Positions 40,560-48,882 of a stretch of DNA of 57,116 nt are shown piece by piece. A program made the position numbers and the translations under genes. Position 1 is the stretch's first letter, and every line of letters starts with the position of its first letter. The notes under the pieces were generated by a model, which was given only the letters and a program-made list of their open reading frames with translations, had not been told where the DNA came from and ran no database searches. This DNA comes from an uncultured Collinsella sp. (GTDB lineage: Bacteria; Actinomycetota; Coriobacteriia; Coriobacteriales; Coriobacteriaceae), in contig CABUSR010000009.1 of the NCBI GenBank assembly GCA_902494245.1, forward strand, positions 1 to 57,116. The letters run 5' to 3'.

Positions 40560-41645
40560 TTACGCAAACAGGCCGTAGATGCTGATGTTGGCCTTGGCAT
40601 AGAGGCCGTTAGCATACTCGGTCCACTTGGAGCTAGCGCCTGAGGCCTGCGAGGAATACTGCTGGTAGGCGGTGTAATAGGCGGTCATGGCTTGCTTATA
40701 GGTAGCGCTATCGGCCGTAAAGGCATCATCGGCAAAGGCCTTGGCATAGGTGCTGTCGACATCCTTCCAAGTGCCCTTCTCGCTATCCCACTCGTCGCCG
40801 GCAAGGTTGATGATGTAGTCGGCGTAGTCCTTGCTCGCGGTCTCCTCGTTGCCGTCAGCAGGCTCGGTCGGGGCGGTCGGCATGCTTGCGGAGCTATCGC
40901 CCACCTTCTTCTTGTAGAGCTTCTGCAGCGTCGCGGACTGGCGGACAATCTGCTTGGCCTGGTCCTTGGACACGCCGTACTGCGTGGCCATGGTCTTGTA
41001 GTCGGAGGTGCCGATGGAATCCTCGGCGTACTGCTTCATCTCCTTGGAAGAGACGGTAATGCCCTCGTCCTCGGCAGCGTCGAGCAGAATCTGGTTGCGC
41101 ACGTAGGACAGGATAACGTCGGCAGACGGTGCGGTGTAGTTGCCGTCGTCGTCCTTGACGGTGTCGAGGCTATACTGGCTCTCGATGGCCTCGCGCGCGG
41201 TGATGTCGCTCTTCTTGCCGTTGTAGCTATAGCTTGCCACGGTCGAATCGAGCTGGTCCTCGGTCAGGGTCGCCGAGCCGACGCCCTTGCCGCCAAAACC
41301 ACCGTTGCCGATAAAGAAGCCGACCACGGCAGCAATCACGACGGCGACCACAAAGGCGGCAATCATCGTCTTCTTGTGCTTGCAAGCGCGGTCGTCCACG
41401 TCGGAGTCGTCGTCCTCGTCCTGTTCCTCGGGCATGAGGTTCTCGTCAGCTGCATCCGCGGCGATCTTTGCCTCCAGGCGAGCGTCCTCCTCCTCGGCGG
41501 ACGTGCCGGCGGCAATATGTTCGGCAGACGTACCGGTAACCAGGTCGATCTTCTCGTCCTCATCACCGTCGGGGCCTTCGCCGCGCTCGATGATCTGAAT
41601 GCCGTCGATCTCGTCCTTCTCGTCCTTCTTTTGAATCAGACCCAT
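40560..41645 (-). CDS. Membrane-anchored SurA-N-like protein
   Basis: This 361-aa protein has an acidic cytoplasmic N-terminus (1-88), a basic patch (KHKK) and one TM helix (about 93-114). The extracytoplasmic helical domain (about 130-250) has the SurA/foldase N-terminal pattern (AREAIESQYSLDTV... VILSYVRNQILLDAAEDEGITVSSKEMKQYAED). No peptidyl-prolyl isomerase domain follows, so it would be a chaperone-like protein. AAGGAG precedes the ATG. Confidence 0.7.
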   Translation of the reverse strand: MGLIQKKDEKDEIDGIQIIERGEGPDGDEDEKIDLVTGTSAEHIAAGTSAEEEDARLEAKIAADAADENLMPEEQDEDDDSDVDDRACKHKKTMIAAFVVAVVIAAVVGFFIGNGGFGGKGVGSATLTEDQLDSTVASYSYNGKKSDITAREAIESQYSLDTVKDDDGNYTAPSADVILSYVRNQILLDAAEDEGITVSSKEMKQYAEDSIGTSDYKTMATQYGVSKDQAKQIVRQSATLQKLYKKKVGDSSASMPTAPTEPADGNEETASKDYADYIINLAGDEWDSEKGTWKDVDSTYAKAFADDAFTADSATYKQAMTAYYTAYQQYSSQASGASSKWTEYANGLYAKANISIYGLFA

Positions 41646-41680
41646 ATCGGTTACTCCTTGTTAGGAAACATAGTCTTCAA

Positions 41681-41715
41681 TAGAATACGCCCGACAGAGT
41701 GCCGGGCGTATTGAT
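41681..41715 (-). terminator. Hairpin after isocitrate dehydrogenase
   Basis: An AATACGCCCG / CGGGCGTATT stem lies 3' of the 41772 gene on the minus strand. The T-run is weak. Confidence 0.55.
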
Positions 41716-41771
41716 TCTTAGGTTATACGCAAACACTTAAGTACTATTTAGGCGTTTGCAGCGTGCATACC

Positions 41772-42857
41772 TTAGGCCAGGTGCGCGATAACGGCATCGG
41801 CAAAGGCCTGCGTACCCACCGCACCCTCAACGGAGCCGGTCTGGGCACGACGCACGTCACCGGTAACCTGCTCGCCCTCGTCGAGCGTGGCAGAGACGGC
41901 GGCGCGAATGCGATTGGCCGCGTCGTTCTCGCCCAGGTGATCGAGCATCATCGCAGCAGAGAGGATCTCAGCCGTGGGGTTGGCGATATCCTGACCGGCG
42001 ATATCGGGCGCGGAGCCGTGCGTAGCCTCAAAGATTGCGCAGTCGGCACCGATGTTGGAACCCGGAGCCATACCCAGGCCACCCACCAGGCCGGCGCACA
42101 GGTCGCTCACGATGTCGCCGTACAGGTTGGGCAGCACCAGGACATCGAAGTCGTTGGGGTTCTGGACCAGGCCCATGCAGGTGGCGTCGACGATCTTGTC
42201 GTTGAACTCGATATCGGGATAGTTGTCGGCCACCTCGCGCGCCACGCGCAGGAACAGGCCGTCGGTCGCCTTCATGATGTTGGCCTTGTGCACGGCCGTC
42301 ACCTTTTTGCGGCCGCAGCGGCGGGCATACTCAAAGGCATACTCCACAATGCGGCGGCTCTTGGCGATGGAGATTGGCTTGATCGAGATCGCGGAATCGG
42401 CGGCGAAGGTCTTCTGGCCCGAACGCTCGACAAGCTGCGAGAGCTCCTCGACCTCGGCAGCGCCCTCATCGAACTCGATGCCGGCGTAGAGGTCCTCGGT
42501 GTTCTCGCGCACGATAACCAGGTCGACGTCGCGGAAGCGCGAGCCGTCACCCGGCTGCGACAGGCAGGGGCGCACGCAGGCATACAGGTCGAAGTGCTTG
42601 CGCAGGGCCACGTTGACGCTGCGGAAACCCGTGCCGACCGGCGTGGTGATGGGGCCCTTGATGGCAACCTTGGTCTCGGCGACCGCATCGAGCACGTGCT
42701 GGGGCAGCGGCGTGCCAAACTCGTCCATGACGCCGGCACCGGCCTCCTGGACGTTCCAATTGATCTGGACACCGGCAGCCTCGACCACGCGGCGCATGGC
42801 CTGCGCAATCTCGGGACCGATACCGTCACCGGGAATCAGGACTACATCGTGCGCCAT
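41772..42857 (-). CDS. Isocitrate dehydrogenase (NAD-type, IDH/IMDH family)
   Basis: This 361-aa beta-decarboxylating dehydrogenase has the isocitrate-binding segment FRSVNVALR (78-86) with LYACVRP, catalytic Tyr/Lys region segments and the cofactor loop HGSAPDIAGQDIANP, which resembles NAD-dependent enzymes. It converts isocitrate to 2-oxoglutarate. The start lies 7 nt after the HEAT-repeat gene, so it is in the operon that begins near 45091. Isopropylmalate dehydrogenase is less likely because of the SVN motif. Confidence 0.85.
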   Translation of the reverse strand: MAHDVVLIPGDGIGPEIAQAMRRVVEAAGVQINWNVQEAGAGVMDEFGTPLPQHVLDAVAETKVAIKGPITTPVGTGFRSVNVALRKHFDLYACVRPCLSQPGDGSRFRDVDLVIVRENTEDLYAGIEFDEGAAEVEELSQLVERSGQKTFAADSAISIKPISIAKSRRIVEYAFEYARRCGRKKVTAVHKANIMKATDGLFLRVAREVADNYPDIEFNDKIVDATCMGLVQNPNDFDVLVLPNLYGDIVSDLCAGLVGGLGMAPGSNIGADCAIFEATHGSAPDIAGQDIANPTAEILSAAMMLDHLGENDAANRIRAAVSATLDEGEQVTGDVRRAQTGSVEGAVGTQAFADAVIAHLA

Positions 42858-42863
42858 AATCTG

Positions 42864-43562
42864 TTACTCCTCGTCTTCGGCGTCGTCAGATTTTTTAACG
42901 CTAGCACGCTTCTTCTTTTTGGAGAGATCCAGGCCAAAACGTTTAACAAGCATTTCGCAAATCTCGCTCGAACGGGCCTTGAGATAGCTGCCCTTACCGT
43001 TCTCGGCATCGAACTTAAGGCGCAGCGCGAGCTTCTCGGCGACCTCGGCGTCAATCTCGCCCTGGCCAAACTCGTACAGGCAACCGAGCATGTCGCGATA
43101 CTCAAGGTCGCCGTGGTAGCACTGGATAGCCTCGTCCAGGATGGGCCAAGCCTCGCGCGAACGCTCGACGCTCGTGGCACCCCACACGCACAGCAGGCGG
43201 AAGGCGGCATAGCGCAGCGTGGAGGAAATCTCGTCGAACAGCGCAGTCTCGGCGCCCTCAAAGGCATCGCCCAGCTGCTCGGGGCAGGTGGTGGCGAGCG
43301 CCGCCAGGGCATCGAGGGCCTCCCAGCGGGTCTGAGCCTCGGGGCGGTCGAGTGCCTCGATCAGCGCGGGCACGCAGGGCACGACGCGCTGCGGATCGCG
43401 CTCGGCAAGCAGGTGCAGCACGCGGGCGGCAAACTGGCGGATGCGGCGCGTGGGGCAGCCGAGCTCCTTGACCAGACGGTCGACGGCGTTCTCGTTCTCC
43501 TCTGCCAGCTGAAGCTGTGCCAGCTCCTCGTCGGTGAGCTGTTCGTCTTTGTTTTCTGCCAT
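42864..43562 (-). CDS. HEAT-repeat-like protein
   Basis: This 232-aa protein is all-helical with HEAT-type repeats over about 28-150 (CPTRRIRQFAARVLHLLAE, PEAQTRWEALDALAALA, ISSTLRYAAFRLLCVWG). It ends with a Lys-rich then acidic tail. It is probably a scaffold or binding protein. It lies between a membrane protein and isocitrate dehydrogenase in one operon. Confidence 0.75.
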   Translation of the reverse strand: MAENKDEQLTDEELAQLQLAEENENAVDRLVKELGCPTRRIRQFAARVLHLLAERDPQRVVPCVPALIEALDRPEAQTRWEALDALAALATTCPEQLGDAFEGAETALFDEISSTLRYAAFRLLCVWGATSVERSREAWPILDEAIQCYHGDLEYRDMLGCLYEFGQGEIDAEVAEKLALRLKFDAENGKGSYLKARSSEICEMLVKRFGLDLSKKKKRASVKKSDDAEDEE

Positions 43563-43577
43563 AGTTACCTCTTCTTA

Positions 43578-44006
43578 CTATTTCTTAGCGTGCTTGCCAG
43601 CACCCTTGCTGTCATCAGTGACCGAGATGAGCTGTCGGTCGGCTGCACCATTGTGACGCGCGCGGCGGCGCTCCTCGGCGTCGCCTGCATCGGCGGCGGC
43701 GCGATGGGCCTTGTTGACGTTAAAGACCTCGTCGTGCTTGCGCCACGGGCCGACGGACTCGCCGAAACTCATCTTAAGGCCGGCGATAAAGCCGCCGAGC
43801 CAGCCGATCGGCGCAAACTGCACCAGCGGGAACAGCGAGAACACCCAGGTTAGCAGGACGACTGCCGCCGCACCCGCAAAGTTGGCAATCCAGTAGTCGC
43901 GCTTGGTGATGACGCGCTTTTCGCACGCCCACTGGCCGCACAAAAAGCCGATGTAAATCGCAAAGAGAAAGAGCACCAGCGCAAGCACCACGAACGTCCA
44001 GCTCAT
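43578..44006 (-). CDS. Small membrane protein
   Basis: This 142-aa protein has an N-terminal TM (about 3-24) and a second pair of TM segments (about 42-78), then a charged cytoplasmic tail (KAHRAAADAGDAEERRRAR...). The ATG at 44006 lies 3 nt after the dehydrogenase stop, with GAGGAG overlapping that stop. The family is not recognised. Confidence 0.7.
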   Translation of the reverse strand: MSWTFVVLALVLFLFAIYIGFLCGQWACEKRVITKRDYWIANFAGAAAVVLLTWVFSLFPLVQFAPIGWLGGFIAGLKMSFGESVGPWRKHDEVFNVNKAHRAAADAGDAEERRRARHNGAADRQLISVTDDSKGAGKHAKK

Positions 44007-44011
44007 GGGCG

Positions 44012-45091
44012 CTACTCCTCGTGATGATGGCCGCAGCAGCACTCGTGGCCGTCATCGTGGCCGTGACCGCCGCAGCACTCGTGGTCCTCGCCATGGTGGT
44101 GGCCGCAACCGCACTCGTGGTCGTCGCCATGCTCGCCGCAACCGCAGCCTTCCTCGTGAGCGCCATGCTCTTCGGGACGATACTGCGACCAGTCCAGACC
44201 GGCGGCGATGGCGTCGGCCTCCTCCTTGTAGAGGACCGTGATGGCCTGGGTGCCCAGCTTGGCGCCACCGATGGCGTCGAGCATGTCGTAGAGCGTAAAG
44301 GCCACGTCGGCGCCGGGCAGCGCAAGCTCGCGGTCGTCGGCATAGGCGAGCGCCAGACGCAGGTCCTTGATGAAGTGCTCGACCATAAAGCCGGGCTTGT
44401 AGTCGCCGTCGAGCGCCTTGGGCGCCAGGCTCTCCATGGCGCCGGACTTGCCGGTACCGCCCAGGATCATCTGACGGGTTTTCTCCAGATCAAGGCCGCT
44501 CAGCTCGGCAAATGCCATGGCGTCTGCCATGCCGACCATGCAGGCGCCCAGTGACACCTGGTTGGCGAGCTTGGCAGCCTGGCCCTTGCCGGCGCCGTCG
44601 AAGCAGCAGATGTTGGCCGCAAAGGTGGCAAGGATGTCGCGGACCGGCGCGATGTCGTTCTCGGTAGCGCCCACGATAGCCGTGAGCGTACCGGCGATAG
44701 CGCCCGACTCGCCGCCGGTGACGGGGCAGTCAAACGCCATGCGACCAGAAACCTGGGCGGCCTCGGCAATGTCACGGGCAAGCTCGGGCGAGCTCGTGGT
44801 GAGGTCGATCAAGACCGCGCCGGGCTTAGTGCACGCGAGCAGGCCGTCGCCCGCCAGGTAGAGTTCCTCGACCTCGGAGGGATAGCCCACCATGGTAAAG
44901 ACGACATCGGCGTTCGCCGCGGCATCGGCCGGCGTATCTGCCCAGACGGCGCCGCGCTCGATAAGCGCCGCCGCCTTGGACTTGGTGCGGTTGTTGACCG
45001 TGACGGGATAGCCGGCGTCCAGAATGTGGCCGGCGATGGGGGCACCCATGATTCCGGTGCCGATGAATGCGACGGAGAGCTTGTTTGCCAT
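44012..45091 (-). CDS. Beta-hydroxyacid dehydrogenase with His/Cys-rich metal-binding tail
   Basis: This 359-aa protein is, over residues 1-300, a 3-hydroxyisobutyrate/tartronate-semialdehyde reductase-type enzyme: Rossmann motif FIGTGIMGAP (9-18), substrate loop CPVTGGESGA and catalytic Lys in GKGQAAKLANQ. Residues 307-359 form an extra tail with 14 His and 9 Cys in repeats of the CGCGHHH and HECC type. Such a tail is likely to bind Zn, Ni or Cu ions and is not part of the enzyme family. AAGGAAAGG precedes the ATG. Confidence 0.85.
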   Translation of the reverse strand: MANKLSVAFIGTGIMGAPIAGHILDAGYPVTVNNRTKSKAAALIERGAVWADTPADAAANADVVFTMVGYPSEVEELYLAGDGLLACTKPGAVLIDLTTSSPELARDIAEAAQVSGRMAFDCPVTGGESGAIAGTLTAIVGATENDIAPVRDILATFAANICCFDGAGKGQAAKLANQVSLGACMVGMADAMAFAELSGLDLEKTRQMILGGTGKSGAMESLAPKALDGDYKPGFMVEHFIKDLRLALAYADDRELALPGADVAFTLYDMLDAIGGAKLGTQAITVLYKEEADAIAAGLDWSQYRPEEHGAHEEGCGCGEHGDDHECGCGHHHGEDHECCGGHGHDDGHECCCGHHHEE

Positions 45092-45189
45092 GAAACCTTT
45101 CCTTTTGGGTTGGGTGTTGTTACCAGGTTGAATACTCGGTGCCAGCGTTTGGGCTGTGAGTCGAGGGCGATTACGGACGCAGCGCTTGC

Positions 45190-46143
45190 CTACTGACCGC
45201 GCACGCGGCGGGCGATACGGTCGGAAAGCGACGCCTTGTCGGCGCGGTTCTTACCCCAAAACGCGCAGCCCACCATGCCGGGGCCCACGTGCGAGCCGAT
45301 GGTGGGACCCACGGAGCCGCGAATGATCGTGACGTCGGCGCAACCCTCCTCCTTGCGGATGGCGGCTTCGAGCCAGTCACCATCCTTTTCGGCATCGGCC
45401 GTCATGATGGCGATGGGCATGGTGCGATCGGGCACGTAGTTCTCGCGGAACGACTTGAGGATGGACTTGAGCGCTTTCTTGCGGCCGCGGTTGACGCCGA
45501 TCAGCGACAGCGAGCCGGCCAGGTCGTAGGAGAGCTCAGGCTTGACATCGAGCTTTGCCGTGAGCTGCGCCGCCGCGGGCGGAATGCGGCCGCCGGCAGC
45601 CAGGGCGTCGAAGCTCTCGAGCGTAAAGTAACCGTGGACGTAGGTCTTTGCCTCGTTTGCCCAATCGACCAGCTGCTTGGCGGTCAGTCCCGCCGAACGC
45701 TGGCGCACGGCCTCGAGCGCCAAGAGCGCGCCGGTCGCGCAGGGCAGAGCGTTGTCGACCACGTACAGCTCAAAGTTGGGATACTCGGCGCGCACGGCAT
45801 CTGCCGCCTGGCACGCGGAGTTGTAGCTCGACGACAGCGCCGAGGTAAAGCACAGGTAGACCGTGGGCGTACCCTCTTTGGCGCACTCGGTAAAGAACTC
45901 GATATAGCGACCGAGCGACACAGCCGAGGTGGACACGCGGGCACCGGCGCGCATGCGGTCGTAAAACTCCTTGGGTGTGATGCTCGACCAGATGTCGTCC
46001 GTGCGCTCTTCGCCATCGATAATGAAGGGGAAACCCAGGATATCGACATCGAGGTTCGCGGCGACCTCGGGGCTAAAGTCGCAGCAGGTATCGACGACGA
46101 TGCGGCAACGGTCCGAATGACCGGCGGATGCGGCCTTGTCCAT
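45190..46143 (-). CDS. DegV family fatty-acid-binding protein
   Basis: This 317-aa protein has the DegV pattern: IVVDTCCDFSPE at the N-terminus, RVSTSAVS (about 70-77), LCFTSALSSSYNSA (about 98-111) and the C-terminal GSHVGPGMVGCAFWG. These proteins bind a fatty acid and act as FakB with the kinase FakA. AAGGAG precedes ATG 46143. It is monogenic. Confidence 0.88.
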   Translation of the reverse strand: MDKAASAGHSDRCRIVVDTCCDFSPEVAANLDVDILGFPFIIDGEERTDDIWSSITPKEFYDRMRAGARVSTSAVSLGRYIEFFTECAKEGTPTVYLCFTSALSSSYNSACQAADAVRAEYPNFELYVVDNALPCATGALLALEAVRQRSAGLTAKQLVDWANEAKTYVHGYFTLESFDALAAGGRIPPAAAQLTAKLDVKPELSYDLAGSLSLIGVNRGRKKALKSILKSFRENYVPDRTMPIAIMTADAEKDGDWLEAAIRKEEGCADVTIIRGSVGPTIGSHVGPGMVGCAFWGKNRADKASLSDRIARRVRGQ

Positions 46144-46166
46144 CAAAGCGACTCCTTACGTAAAAA

Positions 46167-46217
46167 GGCGGCCACCCGCATGGGATGGCCGCCAACCGTT
46201 AACTCATGCAAGTTAAC
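46167..46217 (-). terminator. Terminator of hpf
   Basis: The stem GGCGGCCA / TGGCCGCC (46167-46192) is followed by TTTTT on the minus strand, preceded by a second small hairpin GTTAAC/GTTAAC (46198-46217). Confidence 0.75.
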
Positions 46218-46222
46218 GTATT

Positions 46223-46807
46223 TTACTCGTCAAGTGTTTCGATGCGGGGCTTGATGATGCCATATCCACCATTCTTACGGTGATACACCACATTGATAAG
46301 GCCGGTCGTCGCGTTCTCGAACACGTAGAAGTCGTGGCCGAGCAGATCGGTCTGCACCAGCGCCTGCTCCTCAGTCATCGGGGTGACGTCGATAACCTTC
46401 TCGCGGACGAGCAGGTCGTCCTCTTCCTCGGGCAGCAGCAGGTCGGCCAGATCCTCGACGCGCTCGACCGGCGCAACATCCGCGGCGCTGGCACCGCCCT
46501 GGCGGTTGTCCACGACCTTGGTCTTGAACTTGCGCAGCTGGCGGGTGACCTTATCGGCGGAGAGGTCGATGGCGGCGTACATATCTGCACCGTGCTCGGC
46601 AACGCGAATCACCGAACCGCGGGCACGAACCGTGACCTCGACGATTGCCGGGTTGGGGTTCGAGGGGTTCTTCTCATAGCGAAGTACAACGTCGACCGTC
46701 ATGGGCTCGATATCGAAAACCTTGAGCGCCTCGCCGATCTTCTCATCCACATGCGCACGCAGAGCATCGGTTACCGTCGTCTTGCGTCCAGAAACCTTGA
46801 TATCCAT
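46223..46807 (-). CDS. hpf: Ribosome hibernation promoting factor, long form
   Basis: This 194-aa protein has the HPF/RaiA N-terminal domain (MDIKVSGRKTTVTDALRAHVDEKI..., to about 100), a linker, and the C-terminal dimerisation domain (about 135-190; VREKVIDVTPMTEEQALVQTDLLGHDFYVFEN). It forms 100S ribosome dimers in stationary phase. The ATG at 46807 follows GGAG; the upstream ATG at 46867 is unsupported. Confidence 0.93.
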   Translation of the reverse strand: MDIKVSGRKTTVTDALRAHVDEKIGEALKVFDIEPMTVDVVLRYEKNPSNPNPAIVEVTVRARGSVIRVAEHGADMYAAIDLSADKVTRQLRKFKTKVVDNRQGGASAADVAPVERVEDLADLLLPEEEDDLLVREKVIDVTPMTEEQALVQTDLLGHDFYVFENATTGLINVVYHRKNGGYGIIKPRIETLDE

Positions 46808-46928
46808 ACGTGGCTCCAATCTGCCTCGGGGACTTACTGTATTGGCTATGTACCCATTGCCGTGCATTTAATCACGCGGATTCCTAAAGACCCGAATAAC
46901 GATTGCTTGATACCGCATACCGAAGTCT

Positions 46929-46952
46929 CGCACTTTTCTGTGGCAAAGTGCG
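46929..46952. other. Hairpin upstream of hpf
   Basis: CGCACTTT / AAAGTGCG is a perfect 8-bp inverted repeat in the 317-nt gap between hpf and the lipoprotein gene. It is possibly part of the hpf leader or promoter. Nothing else is clear in the gap apart from the terminator at 47029-47060. Confidence 0.35.
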
Positions 46953-47028
46953 CTATAGGAGGGAGCCGGCGATTTTGTATTTGGTCCCGAAAATTGGCTT
47001 TGACCTGCTGGTTTTATAGGAATGAAAA

Positions 47029-47060
47029 AGCCGGGCTCCCCTATTGGGGAAGCCCGGCAG
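47029..47060 (-). terminator. Terminator of the solute-binding lipoprotein gene
   Basis: The stem GCCGGGCT..CCCC / GGGG..AGCCCGGC is followed by TTTTTC on the minus strand. Confidence 0.8.
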
Positions 47061-47124
47061 CGCGTGTTGAAACCGTGAAGAGGTGTCCTTTCCAACGTAT
47101 AGGAGACACCACCCCTAGCAATAA

Positions 47125-48150
47125 CTAGCTATTGAGCTTGTTGATGTCATCGTCAGTGATGGTGCCTTCCTGGCTGGACGATTTGTCCTCGGAGGATGCG
47201 GTCTCATTGTTGGAATCGGAGGACTCGCTGCCGGAGGACGTGGTCTCACTGGACTCAGAGTCACCCGGCTGCACGCTAGCGCCCGAAACCGTCTTAGTGG
47301 TGAGGTCGTAGGGCATCGTGCCATACCAGACAGAGTGGACCGCCTCGAGCGTACCGTCGACCGTGATGTCGTCGAGGGCATCGCTCACGGCACGGCACAG
47401 TTCGTCATTGGACGAGAGGCCCGCAACACCAAGCGTCGAGGGCGCCTCGAGCGCACCGACATAGGAGACCTCGCTCATCAGGCGTGCAAGGTAGCCGCCG
47501 GCCGTGGAGTCGCAGATCACATAGTCGACCTCGCCGGACTCGAGCGCCTCAAAGCACTCGTTGATGTTGGAGTAGGTCTTTTGGTTGGCGGTAATGTTCT
47601 GCTTAGCAAGCGCCTCCTGCGAGGCCGAGGACATCTGAACGCCCAGGGTGGACGTGTTAAGGGTATCGGTGGAAACGCTTAGCGACCCACCATCGCTAGT
47701 TTTACCGAACACGGAAGTGGCATCGTACAGGCAGGTGCCGAGCGAGCTAATGTCCCCGTCCGTGGAGTTAATCTCGCCGATAAAGATATCGGCCTTTTTG
47801 TCGCCGAGCGCGGAACCTGCCGAGGACGCATCGACAAAGGCGACCTTAAGGCCCATGCGGCTTGCGAGGGCGCGGGCGGCGTCGACCGCATATCCCGTGA
47901 GCTCGCCGTCGGCGCCCTGCATTGCCTGCGGCGCATCGGAAGTATCGAGGGCGACCGTCAGGGTTCCGGGAGTGACCAGGGCATCGTCCGACACCGCCGG
48001 CGTGACGGTCTCGTACTCGATCTGGTCGATCGTGGGAGTCGTGAACGTAGACAGCGGGTTGAACGCGCATCCGCTCAGGCCCAAAACGGCGATGACCGCT
48101 GCGGTCCCAGCACCTAACCGAGCCGCGTGCATCAAGCTGCCCCTCACCAT
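47125..48150 (-). CDS. Solute-binding (amino-acid ABC-type) lipoprotein
   Basis: This 341-aa protein has a lipoprotein signal with lipobox LSGC (about residue 25-28) and a family-3 solute-binding domain (about 60-275; GTLTVALDTSDAPQAM...GELTGYAVDAARALASRMGLKVAFVDA). A Ser/Glu-rich disordered tail follows. The start may be ATG 48150 or ATG 48132 (GAGGGG upstream). No transporter permease genes adjoin, so it is an orphan receptor or works with a distant ABC system. The frame stays open another 116 codons upstream, which I regard as non-coding leader. Confidence 0.8.
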   Translation of the reverse strand: MVRGSLMHAARLGAGTAAVIAVLGLSGCAFNPLSTFTTPTIDQIEYETVTPAVSDDALVTPGTLTVALDTSDAPQAMQGADGELTGYAVDAARALASRMGLKVAFVDASSAGSALGDKKADIFIGEINSTDGDISSLGTCLYDATSVFGKTSDGGSLSVSTDTLNTSTLGVQMSSASQEALAKQNITANQKTYSNINECFEALESGEVDYVICDSTAGGYLARLMSEVSYVGALEAPSTLGVAGLSSNDELCRAVSDALDDITVDGTLEAVHSVWYGTMPYDLTTKTVSGASVQPGDSESSETTSSGSESSDSNNETASSEDKSSSQEGTITDDDINKLNS

Positions 48151-48475
48151 GTCCACTACCCTGCCTTCTGTGTCGTATACGATCCGTGCGTTGCGCGGAA
48201 TATCAGGTTGTTCCCACCAGCTGACCTGGTATTTGACCCCACACTTGCGCACCGGGGTGTTTGCTCGGGAGGCCGCAGCCACCTTCACGACTGGCCCGCT
48301 CGCCCGCGAGGCGGTATTGCCCCAAAGAAAGTAGAACGGACGGTGCGGCTTACATCTAGGACGCGCCATGATCGCGCCGCGCGCACGCGGTCGCTTACGT
48401 GGATCCCTTTGACCGCGTCTGTCTTGGACTAGGACGGGCATTTCGTCCGCCCGCAACCACAGCCTGGCAGGAACG
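48151..48475 (-). ncRNA. Long GC-rich leader, possible structured RNA
   Basis: About 325 nt separate a strong promoter from the lipoprotein start. It contains several hairpins: GGACG/CGTCC (near 48437), GCGGTC/GACCGC (48387-48416) and ACCA/TGGT (near 48217-48232). No known riboswitch or SRP/tmRNA signature was found. The open frame through it has no convincing start or protein character. Confidence 0.3.
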
Positions 48476-48481
48476 TAGCGC

Positions 48482-48510
48482 ATTATAGCTAAGTTCAAGC
48501 TAAAGTTTAA
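48482..48510 (-). promoter_or_regulatory. Promoter upstream of the lipoprotein leader
   Basis: On the minus strand there is TTAAAC, a 17-bp spacer and TATAAT, a consensus -10 box at 48482-48487. Confidence 0.7.
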
Positions 48511-48632
48511 GGTTAGGGGCGTTATTCACATCGCGAGTACAGATTTCGCAGGTCAGGACGGGCCGCACGCGCTCTGATTAAGCCCGTCGCTCCCCCATGG
48601 AAAGCCCCAACACACCCGTCTTAGGGCGCCGT

Positions 48633-48848
48633 GGCCAAAAAATAGCAAATATGAGTACTGTTACCAATTTAGTAGCAGGAGTTTTTGGCTCTGCAAGCTG
48701 TTTTCACGCTCTATAACGTCAGATTGATGCCAGGATATTCCACATTTGTTTAATAATTTTCTAATTTACGCCATCTTCAAGTCCCAAAATCCCTGATTTT
48801 GCTGTTACTGAATTTGTAGCAGTACTCATATTTGCTATATTTTGGCCA
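48633..48848. repeat. 216-bp intergenic palindrome with GCAAATATGAGTACTG arms
   Basis: Arms of about 42 bp (48633-48675 and 48806-48848) are inverted repeats with few mismatches; the shared part includes ATAGCAAATATGAGTACTG. The 130-nt middle is A/T-rich and shows no gene. It resembles a miniature transposable or REP-like element. The rest of this 730-nt gap holds the leader and promoter above. Confidence 0.8.
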
Positions 48849-48882
48849 AAGCATATATCCAACCCCCTGTTTCAGAGCATTG

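Noticed and set aside
41763..43853. 696-codon plus-strand open frame
   Set aside because: It is antisense to three well-supported genes (isocitrate dehydrogenase, HEAT protein, membrane protein) and has no plausible domain content.
48180..48480. SRP RNA or RNase P RNA
   Set aside because: A partial likeness to the SRP stretch ACCAGGTCAG occurs on the minus strand, but the AGCAG internal loop and GGAA apex are not in place; no RNase P core (GAGGAAAGTC) is present.
47125..48498. 457-aa lipoprotein with long N-terminal extension
   Set aside because: The signal peptide with lipobox begins at about codon 117; an extra 116 residues before a lipoprotein signal is not credible, and a promoter lies upstream of the leader.
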